A stretch of 64,000 nucleotides of DNA, from contig NCRC01000007.1 in NCBI GenBank assembly GCA_002894685.1, positions 89,150 to 153,149 of the forward strand, given 5' to 3'. The translations under genes were made by a program, and so were the position numbers. The stretch comes from Salinivenus lutea (GTDB lineage: Bacteria; Bacteroidota; Rhodothermia; Rhodothermales; Salinibacteraceae). Shown one piece after another: positions 31,023 to 40,756 of this stretch. The number at the start of each line of letters is the position of its first letter. Position 1 is the first letter of the stretch. Below the pieces are notes generated by a model. That model was given only the letters and a program-made list of their open reading frames with translations, had not been told where the DNA came from and did not search any database.

Positions 31023-31856
31023 ATGCGTCGCTTACTCCTTTCCCTCGCCCTGGTGCTTGGGGGCCTGTCGCTCGGCAGTCCACCGGCGCCGGCCCAGTCC
31101 ACATTCGATCATTTTGGAAGCGCCCGCGCCGATGGGGTGGGCCGCGCCACAACGGCGGCCCCCACGGCGTGGGGGGCCCATGCCAATCCCGCGACGAACG
31201 CCCTTCTGCCGCACGCCGCCGCGTCCTTTTACGTGCAGGAGGCCTTCGGCCTGTCGGCCCTCCGGTACGGGGCCGCCAGCCTTGCGGCGCCGTTCTCGTG
31301 GGGCACCGTCGTCGGAGGCGCCAGCACCTTCGGCTTCGAGGAATACCGCGAAGTCCACCTGACGGCCGGACTGGCGCGGAGCTTTTCGTTTGGCACCTCC
31401 CGTTCCTTTCACCTGGGCGCAACGGTTCGGCGCCATCATACCCGCATTGCCGGGTACGGGAGCGCCGGCGGGTGGGCCCTCAACCTGGGACTCCTCGTCC
31501 AAATGCTCCCCTCCCTGCACCTCGGCGCCCACACGACCAACGTGAACGGCGCGTCGCTGACCGACGGGGAGCCCCTCCCCCGTACGCTCTCGGTGGGGCT
31601 GCACTACCGGGCCCACGACGACGTTCGCCTCCTGGCGGATGTGTTCAAGGATGTCTCCTTTCCGGCCACGGCGCGGGCGGGGGTGGAGGTCCGTCCTCTT
31701 GACATGGTGGGCCTGCGAGCGGGCGTAGGCACTGTCCCCACCCGATTTAGCGGCGGCGTGGGGATCTTGCTCGGCCTGCTGGAAGCCGACCTGGCGGCCC
31801 AGCAACACCAGCAACTGGGGTGGTCTCCGTCCGCGTCCCTTCGGCTCTCCTGGTGA
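31023..31856 (+). CDS. PorV/PorQ-like outer-membrane beta-barrel protein
   Basis: The 277-aa protein has a signal peptide (residues 1-25, ...PPAPAQ) followed by amphipathic beta-strand repeats ending in an aromatic residue (SLRLSW), as outer-membrane barrels do. Near the mature N-terminus GVGRATTAAPTAWGAHANPA resembles the NPA-containing hatch of FadL-type PorV/PorQ proteins. This assignment is by pattern only. It may serve T9SS with the DUF4835 gene opposite, or be a general barrel. The next barrel gene starts 15 bp downstream, so the two are probably co-transcribed. Confidence 0.65.
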   Translation: MRRLLLSLALVLGGLSLGSPPAPAQSTFDHFGSARADGVGRATTAAPTAWGAHANPATNALLPHAAASFYVQEAFGLSALRYGAASLAAPFSWGTVVGGASTFGFEEYREVHLTAGLARSFSFGTSRSFHLGATVRRHHTRIAGYGSAGGWALNLGLLVQMLPSLHLGAHTTNVNGASLTDGEPLPRTLSVGLHYRAHDDVRLLADVFKDVSFPATARAGVEVRPLDMVGLRAGVGTVPTRFSGGVGILLGLLEADLAAQQHQQLGWSPSASLRLSW

Positions 31857-31870
31857 CCGTCTCTTCTGCC

Positions 31871-33970
31871 ATGCCTCGACTCCTCCTCTGCGGGGCCCTC
31901 TTCCTGTTCGTCGCCCCCGCCACCCTGGCCCAATCCGTCGCCGACACCACCGTCACCGACAGTGTCGATGTATCCGACCTTCTGGAACGGTACGTCGACG
32001 AGCGCTCCACAGACGCACCCACGGAACAGGTGGTCGAACGCCTCACACGACTCGCCACGAGCCCCCTCGACCTCAACCACGCCTCCGTCGCTTTGCTGCG
32101 CACAGTGCCGGGAATCTCACGGCCCCTGGCCGCTCGCATTGTGGAGCACCGAACCCACACGGCCCCCTTTTCCTCGGTGGACGACCTCGCCCGAATCGAC
32201 GGAATCGATGCCGAAAAACTGCGCGTCCTCCGTCCTTTTCTCCGAGCGTCCCCTCCGTCGGACCGGTCCACGCCCGAGTCCGACGCCTCCGGCTCCTCCG
32301 TCGGGAGCCTCACGTCCAATCTTGACTTCACGCTCATCCAGCGCGCGACCCGAGACCTGGACCTGGGCCGCGGGTACGACGACGACACGTCCCGCACCAC
32401 CTTCGAAGGATCGCCGGCCCGGCTGACGACCCGGATGCGCCTCCAGTATCAACGGCGGGTCGAACTGGGCCTCACGCTCGACAAGGACCCCGGCGAGCCG
32501 CTGGAGTGGGCTCCCGGAACCGGCACGTATGTCTTCGACCACATTGCCGGCACCTTCGCGCTCCGGGATGTTGGCCCCCTCACCACCCTCGTGCTGGGCG
32601 ACTTCACGGCGCAGTATGGGCAGGGGCTCGCCCTCTGGCAGGGGATCTCGTTCGCAAAGGGACGCGATCCCGTCTCTTCCATCGTGCGGGAGGGGCGGGG
32701 CATCGTCCCGTTCAGCTCGACCGCCGAGAACCGATTCTTTCGGGGCGCCGCCGCCACGGTCGCCCTCGGCCCCACCCTCTCCCTCACAGGATTTCTCTCT
32801 CGCCGGGCCCGAGACGCCTCCCTTGATTCCAGCGCCGCGGGCGACGGGTCGTCCGCAGTCCCGGCCCGGACCCTCTCGTCCGGCGGCCTCCACCGAACGG
32901 CCAGCGAAATCGCCCGGAAGGGCACCTTCGGGACAACCACGGGGGGCGGCGCAGCCTCCTACCACTCGAGCCGTCTCCACGCGGGCCTGGCGGGCTACTA
33001 CAGCCGGTTCGGTCGGCCGCTTCGGCCCGGAAATCGCCCCTATCGACGGTTCAACGTCTCCGGGACGCGGGCCTCCATGGTGAGTGCCTTCGCCACGGCC
33101 TATCTGGACGAGTACGTCCTCTTTGGCGAAGTGGCACGCGCCCACAACGGGACGATCGGCGCCGTGGGTGGGGCGGCCCTCGACCATGACGCCGGCGTGG
33201 AAGCCGTCCTGCTGGCCCGTCACTATCCCCGCGCCTTCGCGGGCCTCTTCAACAGTGCCTTTGGAGGGGGCAGGTCGTCCCAGAACGAGAGGGGAATCTA
33301 CGCCGGCCTTCGACTCCAGGTGGCCGCCAACTGGTGGATCAGCGGATACGTCGACCAGTACCGGTCGCCCTGGCTTCAATTTGGCGTTTCCCAACCCGCC
33401 AGCGGCCTCGACACCCGCCTGGTCGTGGAGACCGACCTACGCCCCTGGCTGTCCACGTACGTCCAGGTCCGCGCCGACCGATCGACGAGTGGCACCGAAT
33501 ACCGGGGCCCACACGGGCGCCTCCTGAGGGGGGTCCGGCAGACCTGGCGGCACTCGGCCCGGTGGCACATCGAATACGCGTTTAGCGACCACCTGACCCT
33601 CCGCACCCGCCTCGCCGGAACGCGCTCCGGCGCCTCGACGGGGGTCCTGTTTTATCAGGGACTCGGGCTGCAACTGCACCCCACCCTGGAGCTGGATGCC
33701 CGCGTGGCCCTGTTCGATACGGATGGATTCCGGACCCGGATGTATGCCTACGAACACGACCTGCTCTACAGCTTCTCCGTCCCGGTCCTCTCCGATCAGG
33801 GACAGCGCACCTACCTTCTGCTCCAGTACGCCCCGACCTCCCACCTCTCCATCGGTGCGAAGTACGGCGTCACGTGGTATCCGCACCGCGACACGGTCGG
33901 CTCGGGCCTCAACGCCACGGAGGGAAACCAGGCCCGCGAGGTGCGTCTTCAAATACGCTGGCGGCTATAG
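31871..33970 (+). CDS. Helix-hairpin-helix/outer-membrane beta-barrel fusion protein
   Basis: The protein is 699 aa from ATG 31871, which starts directly on the signal peptide MPRLLLCGALFLFVAPATLAQ; an upstream in-frame extension overlaps the previous gene. Residues 55-125 form a ComEA-like helix-hairpin-helix unit (PLDLNHASVALLRTVPGISRPLAARIVEHR...VDDLARIDGIDAEKLRVLRPFL). The rest is a long beta-barrel with alternating strands ending KYGVTWY...RLQIRWRL. This HHH-plus-barrel layout occurs in Bacteroidota, but its role is unestablished. DNA uptake is a tempting but untested idea. Confidence 0.75.
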   Translation: MPRLLLCGALFLFVAPATLAQSVADTTVTDSVDVSDLLERYVDERSTDAPTEQVVERLTRLATSPLDLNHASVALLRTVPGISRPLAARIVEHRTHTAPFSSVDDLARIDGIDAEKLRVLRPFLRASPPSDRSTPESDASGSSVGSLTSNLDFTLIQRATRDLDLGRGYDDDTSRTTFEGSPARLTTRMRLQYQRRVELGLTLDKDPGEPLEWAPGTGTYVFDHIAGTFALRDVGPLTTLVLGDFTAQYGQGLALWQGISFAKGRDPVSSIVREGRGIVPFSSTAENRFFRGAAATVALGPTLSLTGFLSRRARDASLDSSAAGDGSSAVPARTLSSGGLHRTASEIARKGTFGTTTGGGAASYHSSRLHAGLAGYYSRFGRPLRPGNRPYRRFNVSGTRASMVSAFATAYLDEYVLFGEVARAHNGTIGAVGGAALDHDAGVEAVLLARHYPRAFAGLFNSAFGGGRSSQNERGIYAGLRLQVAANWWISGYVDQYRSPWLQFGVSQPASGLDTRLVVETDLRPWLSTYVQVRADRSTSGTEYRGPHGRLLRGVRQTWRHSARWHIEYAFSDHLTLRTRLAGTRSGASTGVLFYQGLGLQLHPTLELDARVALFDTDGFRTRMYAYEHDLLYSFSVPVLSDQGQRTYLLLQYAPTSHLSIGAKYGVTWYPHRDTVGSGLNATEGNQAREVRLQIRWRL

Positions 33971-34118
33971 CCCTCCCCGCACGCGCCCCTTCTCGGACGA
34001 TCTTGACCCAATACCGATTCACTTTGCCCTGGCTGAAGGCTACCTTGTCGTAAACAAAAGAGAGCCACAACCGTGCTGAGGGTGCGTGGCTCCGACCCCC
34101 ACCAACCCCGCCGTCCCA

Positions 34119-34502
34119 ATGAGCGATTCCAACCCGCCTTCGCTTTTGGCTGTCGAGGACAATTCAGAAACGCAACTGCTTCTCGACCACCTGTTGAAAT
34201 CCTCCTTTGAGGTCGTGGTCGTCTCGGGCGTCGCGGAAGCCCTGGAAGCCGTCGAGCAGCACTCGTTTGACGCCTTCCTCCTCGACATCAACTTGAGCGA
34301 GGAGCGCACGGGCACGGACCTTCTGCACCTGTTGCGGGACCAGGAAGGGATGGCCGACACCCCTGCGGTGGCCCTCACGGCCTATGCCATGCCGGGCGAC
34401 CGGGAAGACTTTCTGGAGGCCGGATTTGACGAGTATGTCAGCAAGCCCTTCACCCGCACCGACCTGACCGACACCATTCAAGAAGCCCTGGCGTCCCGCT
34501 AA
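34119..34502 (+). CDS. CheY-like response-regulator receiver protein
   Basis: The protein is about 127 aa from ATG 34119. It is a single receiver domain: acidic pocket VEDNSE, phospho-acceptor Asp in AFLLDINLSEERTG, switch Thr in VALTAYAM and Lys in EYVSKPF. No output domain is present, so it must act through protein-protein contact or in a phosphorelay. No kinase gene is adjacent. An alternative GTG start lies 33 bp upstream. Confidence 0.88.
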   Translation: MSDSNPPSLLAVEDNSETQLLLDHLLKSSFEVVVVSGVAEALEAVEQHSFDAFLLDINLSEERTGTDLLHLLRDQEGMADTPAVALTAYAMPGDREDFLEAGFDEYVSKPFTRTDLTDTIQEALASR

Positions 34503-34525
34503 GGCCTCGACAGTTCCCCCCAATA

Positions 34526-34561
34526 CGAAACGCCCGAGGGACGGTGCCCTCCGGCGTTTCG
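34526..34561. terminator. Bidirectional stem-loop between convergent genes
   Basis: CGAAACGCCCGAGGG pairs with CCCTCCGGCGTTTCG around a short loop, midway between the stops of the convergent receiver and zinc-ribbon genes. A strong T-run is lacking on both strands, so termination is inferred from position and stem strength. Confidence 0.5.
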
Positions 34562-34585
34562 GGTCTCCAAAATAGGGCTCCTGGA

Positions 34586-34975
34586 TCAGTTCATACAGGT
34601 CGCCTTAAGCGTCTCGCGGCGGTCGGACAGCAGGTCCCGCCATGTGTCTTCCGGTACGGGCTCGTCCCCCTTGTAGTATTCCCATTCCTCTACGTTCTCA
34701 TCCGAGACCACAATGGGATTGTCCATGTGGGCCACTCGCTTCAGGACCGGCGACGTCCCCATCTGGTGAACGAACGTGATGGTGCAGTCTCCCGCGGCGG
34801 TTTTCTCCTTGACGGAGAGCCAGTTGTCTCCGCACAACTGGCAGCTATAAAATCGCGACTCCTGCTCTTCCCCGAGCAAGTGGCGCACCTCCTCATCTTC
34901 GTCGTCAAGGACCACCTGCATCGGACGGAGACTTTCACAACCGCACGTCTTACACGTCAGCGTTTCCTGCTCCAT
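34586..34975 (-). CDS. Small zinc-ribbon protein
   Basis: The protein is 129 aa from ATG 34975; the frame stays open upstream but without protein-like composition. Two Cys pairs, TCKTC (Cys8/Cys11) and SCQLC (Cys45/Cys48), make a zinc ribbon. The remainder (VKEKTAAGDCTITFVHQMGTSPVLKR...) is short and acidic with no further known domain. Function is unknown; zinc ribbons of this kind are often nucleic-acid or protein adaptors. Confidence 0.72.
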   Translation of the reverse strand: MEQETLTCKTCGCESLRPMQVVLDDEDEEVRHLLGEEQESRFYSCQLCGDNWLSVKEKTAAGDCTITFVHQMGTSPVLKRVAHMDNPIVVSDENVEEWEYYKGDEPVPEDTWRDLLSDRRETLKATCMN

Positions 34976-35138
34976 AAGGTGTAGATGGAGGGCTGATTCC
35001 GAAAATCGTGGAGAGAAACGAACGTGCGTTGCGGGGCAAAGTTCGGGGCCGCGGCTTCCAGCCCCCTGCTCGGCCTCAGTCTTCCTCCCGTCCACCACAT
35101 ACTTCACGACTCTTTTTCGTTCTCGTCCCGCCTCCTCC

Positions 35139-38084
35139 CTAGCGACGAATGACCGTTCCCTGATCCAGGCGCGGCTGGTATGCCACCCCGATCCGGAGAT
35201 CCACCTGCAGGTTGTAAAAGACCCGAGCCTCCAACTGAATGCCGGCCCCGAGAGAGGTGAACACCTCCGTCCAGGCGCGGCCCTGAACGCGCCCCATCGA
35301 CTCGCCAAAGCCGTACGCGGAGAGGGCCTCGGCGTAAACGGGGACCAGCGAGAGCCCATCATCGATGTACCACAGCGGCTGCGTCACCTCCGTCTCGAAC
35401 TGCAGGAAGGTGCCGGCCGGCAGCCTCCCCACGTCGAATCCACGCGGCACGAAGGTCCCGACATTGTACACGCCCCCCTCTCGCTGAGACAGCACGCGCG
35501 TGCCGAGCCGGATGCCGGTATGGGTGTCGCGCAGGAAGGGAAGATACACGTCGGCCCCCACGACGCCCGCGACCGTTCCGCGCCCCCGGTCGGTCCAGGC
35601 ATCGATCGTCCCCTGCGCCTGAAACACGAGCCCCGTATTGGGCACCACGTCGCGTCGATTTCGCTGCAGTCGATACGCCACCCGAAGGGACGGCGAGAGG
35701 GTGAGCCGAGAAGTATAGGCGCTGCCCCCGGCCTCCCCCCGGAGGCGCGTCTGACGGGCCTCGGTGTCGAGCCGAAGCCGAAGAGCGGACCGATACACGT
35801 TCGACTGAAGCGCAACGGGAAGCTGCAGCCCAAGGTTGACGCCACGCTCCTCCACCGAGGACCGAGAGCTGACGTCCCCGCCTCCGGCAAAGGCTCGGTT
35901 GTACACGGAGACAGAAGGCCGAAGCCGGTACGCCCCCGTTTGCAGCTTCGCCTCGCCCCAGAGGCGCCCGTCTTGCCACCACGTCCGCGCCTTGTAGGCC
36001 CATCGCTGGAGCGGATCGCTGCCCGCAACCCCCACTCCGACCCCGAGTCCAAGCGGCGCCTGCGTCGGCCCCTCGCCCGTCCACTCGGCCCCGTCGCTCC
36101 CCTGAAGGGTCGGATACACCATGCGGGGCGCGAGGTGACGCCCGGCCGCGTACTCGGTCGAGCGCTCTTTCATCTTGGAGACGCTGTCCTCGAAGGCGTC
36201 GGTGTCGGCCTCCTGCCCCATCGACAGCGGCGGCCCCTCCTGGACCGCCGAGTCCGGAAGGGGCGCCCTCGATTCTGGGCGAAAGGGATGGCGAACCAGG
36301 TCGTGGCGTTCATGGCGGTAGCGGACGAACGCAAGCGTCGCGCCGTTCGGGGACAGGGCGGGCTCGATGGCCCCAAACCGCACATTGGTCAGCTGAACTG
36401 TCTCTCCGGTGTCGGTGTCGTGGGCGTAGACGTTGGCCGCGGTGCCCCGCTCGCCGGAGAACAGGAGATACCGCCCCTCCGGCCCCCAACTGATGTCGTA
36501 GATCACGCCCGCCTGGAGGTCGACCCAGGGCCGGAGCGTGGGCGCCGATCCGTTTGGCGCCCGGGCGCGATAAATGCGCTGGTCGCCGTCCTGGTGGACG
36601 AGCACGGCGATGCGGGCATCGGTGGGCGAGGGCGCGATCTCGCGGATCTGGAACGGCCCGGCGGGCGTGAGCGGCCGCGTGGACCCGTCGTCGGCCACGG
36701 CACTCCATCGGGCAAAGGGGCCGTCGTTGGTGGCGACGTACAACGCCCCCTGGTCGGTCGGGGCCGGGGCAAAGGCGCGGCCCTGCCTTGTGAGTTGTGT
36801 GGGCGCGCCCCCGCGGAGCGGGATGCGCTCGACCTCGGCGGTGCGCTGCCGGGGAACCAAGGGGCGCTGCACATAGCGGGAGGCGAACAGGGCCGTGGTA
36901 TCCGGCCCCAGGCTGTAGGTGTAGTCCTCCGTGATCGACTGGATGCGAAGGGGCGCCCGGTCTCCCGAGCGGGCATCAATCCGGTAGAAGCCCGGTCGCG
37001 TCTCGTAGCCCTCGACGTACGCCACCAGGGTGCTGTCGGAAAGCCAGTACGGCCGGCGGTGGTTGCGCCCCTCCGCCCCCGCCACTACGGTCGGCGTCGT
37101 AAAGGGCGCCCGGCGCTCCAGCTCGTCCTCGTACGCCTCGCGCAGCTTCGACCGCAGTTCGTCCCGGAGCGCTCCCGGTCGCTGACCCGTCGCCCGGCCC
37201 AGCCACAGGCCATGCCCAAGGACGGGCACACGATTATGGGATCCCACCGCCGTTGAGAAAAAGTCCGTCGACACCGAATCGCCCCGCTCGGCCAGATATT
37301 CGAAGGCATGCCCGCCCCCAATGTAGTGGCGGTTAAAGGGCTGCGTGTACGCCGGCGACGCCAGCATTTGCGTGAGGCTCCACGGGTCGTCGGACAACAG
37401 GGCCGCCTTCATCTTCATCGTGAACAGCGGCGTGTTCAGACGCCCGCCGCCCTCCCCCAGTCGACTCTCCCGGTAGACCGCGGCGCCTTCAATGAGGCCG
37501 GCCGGGGCCGTCAGGTTCATGGACCGCGCCACGTCGGGCGCAAAGGGCCGGAGGAGCGCCCCAACCCCGACTCCCGGGTCGACCTCGGCGTGTGCGGCGT
37601 GCACCGCCTCATGAGGCCCAACGAGCGCGGGCCAGGAGGGGGCGTGCGCCATCAGCGGATCCGACTTCAGGCTGGGCGCCTCAATCTCTTGACGGAACGG
37701 AACGGGATCGACAATTCCGTTGGACCGATCGGTGAAGTTGTTGATTACGACCGGCATCTGAACATCGGAGGCCACCGGGCCCACCAACGCCTCGGTGCCC
37801 GACCAGCTTCGGTTCATAGCCCCCACCGTCCGCCGGGCCATGTCGGCACTCCCGGACTGATAGATAAGATCAAAACGGGGGCCCTCGTACACCCGATACT
37901 CCACGGAATCGGGACGATACACCACCTCGTAGGGATCCGTCCCCACCCGATCGATGCCCTGCGCCCCCGCCGGAGCCGCGAGCGTCCCCAAGTACCCAAC
38001 GACGAGAAAGAGGGCCAGTCGCCCTCGGCCCAACAAGGAGCGCCGCACGATGCAAGTCGAAGATGAAGCAAAATCAATCGACAC
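35139..38084 (-). CDS. Gluzincin metallopeptidase-like / TolB-like propeller / outer-membrane barrel fusion
   Basis: The 981-aa protein has a signal peptide ending near residue 42 (APAGAQG). Residues 70-320 resemble an MA-clan peptidase: HEAVH (158-162) is an HExxH zinc motif and LIEGAAVYRES (197-207) supplies the expected downstream Glu199. Residues about 330-640 are beta-propeller-like TolB/PD40 repeats (ISWGPEGRYLLFSGER, EPALSPNGATLAFVRY). The last 300 residues are an outer-membrane barrel (GVGVGVAGSDP...QVDLRIGVAYQP). The architecture implies a surface-tethered protease or a structural protein. Catalysis is inferred from motifs only. Confidence 0.72.
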   Translation of the reverse strand: MSIDFASSSTCIVRRSLLGRGRLALFLVVGYLGTLAAPAGAQGIDRVGTDPYEVVYRPDSVEYRVYEGPRFDLIYQSGSADMARRTVGAMNRSWSGTEALVGPVASDVQMPVVINNFTDRSNGIVDPVPFRQEIEAPSLKSDPLMAHAPSWPALVGPHEAVHAAHAEVDPGVGVGALLRPFAPDVARSMNLTAPAGLIEGAAVYRESRLGEGGGRLNTPLFTMKMKAALLSDDPWSLTQMLASPAYTQPFNRHYIGGGHAFEYLAERGDSVSTDFFSTAVGSHNRVPVLGHGLWLGRATGQRPGALRDELRSKLREAYEDELERRAPFTTPTVVAGAEGRNHRRPYWLSDSTLVAYVEGYETRPGFYRIDARSGDRAPLRIQSITEDYTYSLGPDTTALFASRYVQRPLVPRQRTAEVERIPLRGGAPTQLTRQGRAFAPAPTDQGALYVATNDGPFARWSAVADDGSTRPLTPAGPFQIREIAPSPTDARIAVLVHQDGDQRIYRARAPNGSAPTLRPWVDLQAGVIYDISWGPEGRYLLFSGERGTAANVYAHDTDTGETVQLTNVRFGAIEPALSPNGATLAFVRYRHERHDLVRHPFRPESRAPLPDSAVQEGPPLSMGQEADTDAFEDSVSKMKERSTEYAAGRHLAPRMVYPTLQGSDGAEWTGEGPTQAPLGLGVGVGVAGSDPLQRWAYKARTWWQDGRLWGEAKLQTGAYRLRPSVSVYNRAFAGGGDVSSRSSVEERGVNLGLQLPVALQSNVYRSALRLRLDTEARQTRLRGEAGGSAYTSRLTLSPSLRVAYRLQRNRRDVVPNTGLVFQAQGTIDAWTDRGRGTVAGVVGADVYLPFLRDTHTGIRLGTRVLSQREGGVYNVGTFVPRGFDVGRLPAGTFLQFETEVTQPLWYIDDGLSLVPVYAEALSAYGFGESMGRVQGRAWTEVFTSLGAGIQLEARVFYNLQVDLRIGVAYQPRLDQGTVIRR

Positions 38085-38199
38085 GCCCCCAAGGTAACGA
38101 CGCAGACCGGGAAATTCAGGATGCCTACACGATCCGAGCCCTGTCGTCGCCGTTAAACAGGCTGTTCAAATCCTCTCTGCTACCAATCCCCTCCCCTCC

Positions 38200-38820
38200 A
38201 TGGTCGACACACTCGAAGTCCGGTGGTTCGTCGAAGGGACCCCGCCCTCAGCCGTCACCGACTGGATCGACCTCCTCGGGGCCCGAGCAGAATCGGCCCG
38301 GACCGACCTGTACCTTGTCTCCGACGACCCGGCCATGAACGTAAAACTCCGGGAGGGACAGGTAGAGACCAAGCACCGCCTCGGGGACCGACACCACATT
38401 CAGTTTGGCGATCAGGTCACCGGCGTGCGAGAACGGTGGGTGAAGTGGAGCTTCCCGACGAAGAAACAGCACCACGACCTGTTCGACGACGATCCGACCG
38501 GCCTCTGGGTCCCCGTTCACAAAGAGCGAGTGCAACGAACGATTGACCCGGAGGAGCAACACGAACTGCTCGACCACCTCATCGAACCGTCGCCCGCAAC
38601 GGCGGAGATTGAACTCACCCGGGTACGCTCCGACACGCACCGGGCCTGGACCATCTGTGTAGAGGCGAAAGGGGCTCCCGACGTCCTCGCAGGCACGCTG
38701 CAGCAAATCGGGAATTACCTCTTCTCGCAGGGATCGCCCCCTGCCCTCTCCTCCGACCACTCCTTCGGCTACGCCCGCTGGATCCACTCCCTCACCACCA
38801 ACGCCCACAGCGAGGCGTAG
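38200..38820 (+). CDS. Hypothetical protein, possibly CYTH-like
   Basis: The 206-aa protein was not recognised with confidence. It is soluble, with no signal peptide or TM helix. The run DLYLVSDDPAMNVKLREGQVETKHRLG, with its charged residues on alternating positions, and the later AEIELTRVRSD and WTICVEAKG segments resemble a triphosphate-tunnel (CYTH-type) fold, but the canonical ExExK is not clear. It stands alone between the metallopeptidase-like gene (divergent) and ric. Confidence 0.7.
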   Translation: MVDTLEVRWFVEGTPPSAVTDWIDLLGARAESARTDLYLVSDDPAMNVKLREGQVETKHRLGDRHHIQFGDQVTGVRERWVKWSFPTKKQHHDLFDDDPTGLWVPVHKERVQRTIDPEEQHELLDHLIEPSPATAEIELTRVRSDTHRAWTICVEAKGAPDVLAGTLQQIGNYLFSQGSPPALSSDHSFGYARWIHSLTTNAHSEA

Positions 38821-38954
38821 CCCCGGGACCAGGTGCGTCGCACGAGACGCCCCGAGGAACCTGCTCCCTCCCACTAATTAGGATAAGAGACTCCGAAATA
38901 TTTATAAGTCGCTGTCTTTCCCTGCGTACGTCCCTTTAGATACCTCCCGGATCC

Positions 38955-39653
38955 ATGCGCCCATCCCCCCAAACCCCGATCGGAGAACTCGTAACCGAAG
39001 CGCCGGCACGAGCCCGCATCTTTGACGAGCTGGGCATCGACTACTGCTGTGGCGGCGACCAGTCGCTGGCCCAGGCCGCTCGTGCACAGGACCTTGACCC
39101 CGACACCGTCGCCCGCATGCTCGACGCCGTCCCTGCCGCCACGACCACCGCGGAGGCGCCCGACTGGACCACCCGGCCGCTCGACGATCTGATCGATCAC
39201 ATCGTCGACACCCACCACACCTTCCTACGACGCGAGCTGCCCCGCCTCCAGGACCTGCTCGCGAAGGTCACCCACGCCCACGGCGACGCTGTGGACTGGC
39301 TCGCCCCGGTGCGCGAGGTCTTTGACACCCTCAAAGCGGAGCTCGAAGACCACATGGAGAGTGAGGAGGCGTATGTCTTCCCGGCGATTCGCACCCTGGC
39401 AAAGGGTCGCATCCTGCCGGACGGATCGACCCTCGACGCGAACGCCATCGAACAAATGGTTGCCGAGCACGACGACGCCGGCGCGATGCTGAAGCGGCTT
39501 CGCACCCTCACCAACGACTACACCCCTCCCGAAGGGGCCGGCGCCCCCTTTCAGGCCGCCCTCGACCGACTCCGCGAGCTGGAGGCCGACATGCATCGCC
39601 ACGTCCACAAGGAAAACAACATTCTCTTTCCCCGCGCTCGTCGGTTCGCCTAA
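38955..39653 (+). CDS. ric: Iron-sulfur cluster repair di-iron protein (Ric/YtfE/ScdA)
   Basis: The 232-aa protein has an N-terminal DUF542/ScdA_N domain (residues 5-60) with IDYCCGGDQSL (Cys31-Cys32). A hemerythrin-like four-helix bundle follows, with His ligands in DTHHTFLRRELPRL, HMESEEAYVFPAI, MVAEHDDAGAML and DMHRHVHKENNILFPRA. YtfE-type proteins repair Fe-S clusters damaged by nitric oxide or oxidants. It is preceded by an AT-rich stretch (38876-38930) that likely holds the promoter. Confidence 0.93.
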   Translation: MRPSPQTPIGELVTEAPARARIFDELGIDYCCGGDQSLAQAARAQDLDPDTVARMLDAVPAATTTAEAPDWTTRPLDDLIDHIVDTHHTFLRRELPRLQDLLAKVTHAHGDAVDWLAPVREVFDTLKAELEDHMESEEAYVFPAIRTLAKGRILPDGSTLDANAIEQMVAEHDDAGAMLKRLRTLTNDYTPPEGAGAPFQAALDRLRELEADMHRHVHKENNILFPRARRFA

Positions 39654-39974
39654 GCGTCCGCCCAAGGGGCGGGACGAGGGCGACCGGGGAGACCTCGACG
39701 CCGTGCGGGCTCTTGGCAAACCGTTTTGCCTGGCCGGCGGGAAGGGCTCGCCCGAAGGGCTTCAGTTGGCGCACGGTGTCGGCGCGGAAAGAATCCCGGT
39801 CGGGGCGCGCCTCTCATTCACGCAATTCAGAGCCTCGATTCCACCGCTGGTGTAACTCAGTCTGGTCCGGCTCGTCTATTCTTTCGCCAGCGCCCCATCG
39901 TCCCCCGTGCACCTCAGCCGGACGATGGTCGTAGAGGCAATGCCTGGGCTCTTCTCATCAACGGACCGACTCCC
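39654..39974. other. Intergenic stretch without a gene
   Basis: About 320 bp between ric and the GerMN-like gene. No open frame here has protein-like composition, and no tRNA or strong terminator was seen. Confidence 0.5.
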
Positions 39975-40511
39975 ATGACGCGGCGCCGTGTGTGGGGCAC
40001 ACTCGTGTTCGTCGGCCTTCTGGCATGTACATTCTGGCTGACGAGACCTACGAGTCCCTCCCCCCAATCCGGCCCGTCCACCTGCGCCGACACCACCACA
40101 CCCACCACCCGCGTCTCCCTCGCCCTGCTGCGCGATCCGCAGGGCCCGCCCGACCGGGGCTGTGACGACATCGTGTTTGTGGACGTCCCGGCCTGCTCCA
40201 CAACCTCCCGCCTTTCCGCCGCCCTTAAGACCCTCTTCGCCCTCGATCGCGACTCCGTGGGCGGCGCCCGACATTTCATGAGCCGAACGAACGAAACCCT
40301 TACGTTCGACCACGCAACGGTTGCGGGCGATACGGCACACGTCTATCTCACGGGCCGACTGACAGGGCTTCGGGGCGTGTGTGACAATCCCCGCGCCCGC
40401 ATCCAAATCGAAGAGACGGCCCGGCACGTAGCCGGGGTCGACCACGTGGTGCTGTACCGCAACAACAGGCGGACGAATCTTCAGCCCGATGGGCGAGGGC
40501 CCGACTCATAA
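39975..40511 (+). CDS. GerMN-domain-like secreted protein
   Basis: The protein is 178 aa from ATG 39975, chosen because it begins a signal/anchor segment (MTRRRVWGTLVFVGLLACTFWL, with LLAC as a possible lipobox). The mature part has the GerMN layout: a VSLALL strand, a LSAALKTLFAL helix, then ETLTFDHATVAGDTAHVYLTGRLTG, an IEETARHVAGVDHVVLYRN strand-helix and an exposed tail. GerMN domains bind unknown ligands and are found in envelope proteins of many non-sporulating bacteria. The role is unknown. Confidence 0.65.
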   Translation: MTRRRVWGTLVFVGLLACTFWLTRPTSPSPQSGPSTCADTTTPTTRVSLALLRDPQGPPDRGCDDIVFVDVPACSTTSRLSAALKTLFALDRDSVGGARHFMSRTNETLTFDHATVAGDTAHVYLTGRLTGLRGVCDNPRARIQIEETARHVAGVDHVVLYRNNRRTNLQPDGRGPDS

Positions 40512-40756
40512 ACCCGTCGGGCCTCAAGGTCGGCTGCTGCGCGTACGGGGGCGTGCTCCCCACAGAGACCTCCTACTCGAGGGCCCGACGCCCTTCCCAG
40601 GAGAAACGTCGTGGGGACGAGGCGCTGTACGCCCCATCATTGCCTTCCTGTCAGATATTGGACGGCACTTGCAATAACGGAGATTATGAGGCCTGAACTC
40701 GTGCGTGGATCCGGTGATGAAACAGACCGCTCCCGCAGAGTGGACCCACGGACCCC

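Noticed and set aside
35520..37256. 578-codon plus-strand frame opposite the metallopeptidase/barrel gene
   Set aside because: Arg/Pro/Gly-rich and domain-free; the minus frame has a signal peptide, HExxH and barrel.
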